This document shows, one piece after another, positions 45,461 through 47,352 of a DNA stretch of 47,352 nucleotides (position 1 is its first letter; each line of letters begins with the position of its first letter). A program made the position numbers and the translations under genes. A model generated the notes under the pieces. It worked only from the letters and a program-made list of their open reading frames with translations. It did not search any database and was not told where the DNA came from. Origin of the DNA: Bacteroidales bacterium (GTDB taxonomy: Bacteria; Bacteroidota; Bacteroidia; Bacteroidales; P3); assembly GCA_017962615.1 (NCBI GenBank), contig JAGCUZ010000044.1:1-47352 (forward strand), written 5' to 3'.

Positions 45461-45620
45461 AAAATCGGGAGTACTACTCTGTATTTTCATGGAAAATCGG
45501 GAGTACCACTCCGTAAAATACAAGAATCCCCACCGCATTCCCTCATAAAAATGTAGTCCGTGGCAATTATTCCCTCATAAAAATGTATTCTATAACAAAC
45601 ATTCCCTCATAAAAATGTAT
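45461..45620 (+). repeat. Five 32-bp-period units upstream of an AAA_14 ATPase gene
   Basis: AAAATCGGGAGTAC occurs at 45461 and 45493. ATTCCCTCATAAAAATGTA occurs at 45537, 45569 and 45601. All spacings within each set are exactly 32 bases. In the first two units the sequence after GG is the small dyad GAGTA-C-TACTC or GAGT-ACC-ACTC. The array ends just before the -33 box at 45627. Read on the other strand the last three units contain ACATTTTTATGAGGG, resembling ACATTTTCTACGAGG in the array at 47007-47102. Likely a multi-site operator. Confidence 0.8.
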
Positions 45621-45626
45621 TTTTTC

Positions 45627-45658
45627 TTGTATTATTCGATAATAAATTTGTAACTTTG
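45627..45658 (+). promoter_or_regulatory. Promoter TTG-n21-TAACTTTG for the second AAA_14 ATPase
   Basis: The -33 TTG is at 45627-45629 and the -7 TAACTTTG at 45651-45658, with about 26 bases to ATG 45685. The 32-bp array abuts its upstream side. Confidence 0.7.
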
Positions 45659-45684
45659 CAAAAACAAAACATCACACAGCGCAA

Positions 45685-47004
45685 ATGGATAGACTGATTT
45701 ACACCAAGTTACTGAAATGGAAGAATTCAGAATACCGCAAACCTCTCATCCTTTTGGGTGCAAGACAGGTTGGCAAGACATATATTCTCAACCAATTCGG
45801 CCGACAGGAATTCGACACACTGGTGTACATTAACTGCCACAACAACGCTTTTGCCGAATCATTGTTTCGCGATTTCGACATGAACCGCATCCTGTATGAC
45901 ATCGAACAGCAGTATGAGCAACACATAGTTGCCGGTAAAACGCTGCTCGTCTTCGACGAAATACAGGAGGTTCACAACGGCATCTCGTCGCTCAAATATT
46001 TCTGCGAAGAATGCCGGGACCTGCATGTTGCCGTGGCTGGCTCACTGCTGGGCATATCGTTGCGCGAAGACGAGAGCTACCCCGTGGGCAAGGTCGACAC
46101 CCTCAGGATGTACCCCATGACATTCACCGAGTTTCTACTTGCATGCAACAGGAAGAACCTCTGCAACAGTCTTGATGGCTGCCTATGGGAAAACCTTACC
46201 ACATCACACGAAACCCTAACCGACCTACTGCGGCAATATTACTTCTGCGGAGGCATGCCCGAAGCGGTGCAGGCCTGGGTCGAGAGCCGCGACGCCCGCT
46301 GGGTGCGGCAGATACAATTGGAAATACTTGATGCCTACGAACGCGACATTGCCAAGCACACCTCCGTGATGGCCGGACGCATACACCAAGTGTGGAGCAG
46401 CATCCCCGCACAGCTGGCCAAGGAGAACAAGAAATTCATCTTCGGCATGGTCAAGAAAGGGGCAAGAGCCGCCGAATACGAGCTGGCACTGCAGTGGCTG
46501 GCAGATGCGGGGCTGGTCTATCGCGTGGAGCGCTGCAAATCGGCGCAGTTGCCGCTCAAGTTCTACGCCGACAGCTCCGCGTTCAAAATATATCTGCTCG
46601 ACGTTGGCCTCCTGGCTGCGATGACCGAGACAGAGCCCAAAGACATACTGCTGGGCAGCAAGGCGTTCAGCGAATTCAAGGGAGCCTTCTCCGAAAACTA
46701 CGCGCTGGAACAGATAAAAACCATAGGCAATATCGGCGTGTATTACTACAGCAAAGACAACTCACAGTTGGAGATAGACTTCCTTCTGCAATGCGCAGGC
46801 CGTGTTATCCCCACTGAAGTGAAAGCCGAAGAGAATGTAAAGAGCAAGTCACTGCACACCTTTGTCCAGACCAACCAGCCCGGCATGAAAGGCTTGCGCG
46901 TGTCGATGAAGCCATATACAAAACAAGAGTGGATGGAAAACATCCCCCTCTACGGAGTGGAGAGCTACCTGAAAAAGCAATGCTCCGATATTATGACCGA
47001 ATAA
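45685..47004 (+). CDS. AAA_14/DUF4143 family ATPase (439 aa)
   Basis: ATG 45685 starts MDRLIYTKLLKWK. Walker A is GARQVGKTYIL, Walker B LLVFDEIQEV, then VAVAGSLLGISL and the family motif LRMYPMTFTEFL. The middle has FCGGMPEAVQAW and an alpha-helical region. The C-terminal DUF4143 part has LEIDFLLQCAGRVIPTEVKAE, in pieces a PD-(D/E)xK-like core (D...E-V-K). It is a distant paralogue of the gene at 35718. The biochemical role is not established; a nuclease-linked ATPase is a reasonable reading. It stands alone, flanked upstream (45461-45620) and directly downstream (47007-47102) by 32-bp-period repeats. That bracketing suggests it binds its own flanks or is part of a small selfish element (inference). 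Confidence 0.86.
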   Translation: MDRLIYTKLLKWKNSEYRKPLILLGARQVGKTYILNQFGRQEFDTLVYINCHNNAFAESLFRDFDMNRILYDIEQQYEQHIVAGKTLLVFDEIQEVHNGISSLKYFCEECRDLHVAVAGSLLGISLREDESYPVGKVDTLRMYPMTFTEFLLACNRKNLCNSLDGCLWENLTTSHETLTDLLRQYYFCGGMPEAVQAWVESRDARWVRQIQLEILDAYERDIAKHTSVMAGRIHQVWSSIPAQLAKENKKFIFGMVKKGARAAEYELALQWLADAGLVYRVERCKSAQLPLKFYADSSAFKIYLLDVGLLAAMTETEPKDILLGSKAFSEFKGAFSENYALEQIKTIGNIGVYYYSKDNSQLEIDFLLQCAGRVIPTEVKAEENVKSKSLHTFVQTNQPGMKGLRVSMKPYTKQEWMENIPLYGVESYLKKQCSDIMTE

Positions 47005-47006
47005 AA

Positions 47007-47102
47007 TGACACTTTTTGCGAGGTTTCAGGAAGCAAATTGACATTTTCTACGAGGTTTCGGGAGGTAGATTGACACTTTTTACGAGTTACAAGCATCCGG
47101 CA
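47007..47102 (+). repeat. Three 32-bp-period units directly after the AAA_14 ATPase stop
   Basis: Units start TGACA at 47007, 47039 and 47071, exactly 32 bases apart. The first two share CGAGGTTTC-[AG]-GGA and the third keeps TGACACTTTTTACGAG. The array starts two bases after the stop codon. Its motif ACATTTTCTACGAGG matches, in opposite orientation, the last units of the upstream array. Confidence 0.82.
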
Positions 47103-47127
47103 CATCCATGACGTGCCGCTGAGTGCA

Positions 47128-47191
47128 TTTGGGCTTCTTAAAAAGTGCATATTTTTGCACTGCGATTGGATTTGTGCCGAAAAGGCACAAA
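47128..47191 (+). promoter_or_regulatory. Orphan promoter with overlapping dyad and downstream hairpin
   Basis: TTTG (47128-47131) and TATTTTTG (47150-47157), 18 bases apart, form a good Bacteroidetes promoter. The dyad AGTGCA-n6-TGCACT (47144-47161) covers the -7 box, and another AGTGCA lies at 47122. A transcript from here would meet the hairpin TTTGTGCC-GAAAA-GGCACAAA (47171-47191). No open frame follows within the window, so it may be a small RNA, a remnant promoter, or serve a gene past the edge. Confidence 0.45.
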
Positions 47192-47264
47192 CGGAACAAT
47201 CGAGCGCTGCGTATACTCATTATCATACTGTTACAAACAAAATCAAGGCATTTTTTTAGGTCGC

Positions 47265-47352
47265 GAGGGGTCCAATTTTGGTATATAGAATGTAAAGTGT
47301 AAGTATATAGATGATAAGGAGTTGGTCCTACCAACTCCTTATCATCTATATA
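47265..47352 (+). repeat. Palindromic dispersed repeat at the window edge
   Basis: It contains a perfect 23-pair hairpin, 47304-47326 against 47330-47352, with loop CCT. The left flank TTTTGGTATATAGAATGTAA and the hairpin match, on the opposite strand, 27733-27815. The window stops exactly at the end of the right arm. Confidence 0.8.

Noticed and set aside
45461-45620. CRISPR array
   Set aside because: The 32-base period first looked CRISPR-like, but the 13-base spacers are too short, the repeat changes within the array, and there are no cas genes.
46965-47334. Small minus-strand open frames after the second ATPase gene
   Set aside because: They run through the 32-bp array, the orphan promoter and the palindrome, and the peptides mirror the repeats.

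Overview
The window looks like a chromosomal segment of an uncultured Bacteroidales bacterium. Three things support this: exported giant proteins ending in a type IX secretion (T9SS) type A sorting domain, promoters of the Bacteroidetes form (-7 box TAnnTTTG, often written TATCTTTGC, with a -33 TTG where visible), and GC-rich genes separated by very AT-rich, repeat-laden spacers. I cannot name the genus.

Layout. (1) 1-20079: five consecutive minus-strand genes for very large secreted adhesin-like proteins (the first cut by the window edge). They are built from N-terminal and internal beta-sandwich (MAM/'choice-of-anchor'-like) domains, CUB-like domains, Cys-flanked fibronectin type III (Fn3) modules and a T9SS C-terminal domain. 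The spacers between them carry 8-bp TATCAACR arrays and a block of about 180 bp duplicated almost exactly. (2) 20134-24380: a Sel1-repeat exported protein, divergent from a TGS-containing nucleoside kinase and a shikimate kinase. (3) 24355-28278: an M23 endopeptidase, an AlbA_2/Schlafen-like regulator and a repeat-rich spacer. (4) 28254-33798: recN, then an operon TPR protein > DedA > 60-residue membrane protein > sufS. (5) 34059-39281: panC, aroQ, an AAA_14/DUF4143 ATPase, NADP-type gdhA and an alpha/beta hydrolase. (6) 39575-45238: a minus-strand transcription unit tRNA-Gly(CCC) > YitT membrane protein > glycosyltransferase > small exported protein > a TPR/PD40/OmpA-like protein resembling T9SS PorE. 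(7) 45461-47352: a second AAA_14/DUF4143 ATPase bracketed by 32-bp-period repeat arrays, then an orphan promoter and a palindromic repeat at the window edge.

Most coherent themes. First, a T9SS cargo array sits in the same window as a PorE-like envelope protein and a glycosyltransferase, which would fit a secretion and glycan-anchoring programme; this is inference. Second, both AAA_14/DUF4143 genes have 32-bp tandem repeats at their promoters, and one also has a three-unit array just after its stop codon in the opposite orientation. The shared helical-phase spacing (about three turns) suggests a self-binding or self-regulating element, and this is the best candidate for an undescribed system. 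Third, small dispersed palindromic repeats have inserted into gene ends: the last codons and stop codons of recN and of the PorE-like gene lie inside such repeats.

Limits: everything here was read by eye. Domain calls rest on motif recognition, not profile searches, and positions inside proteins are approximate.
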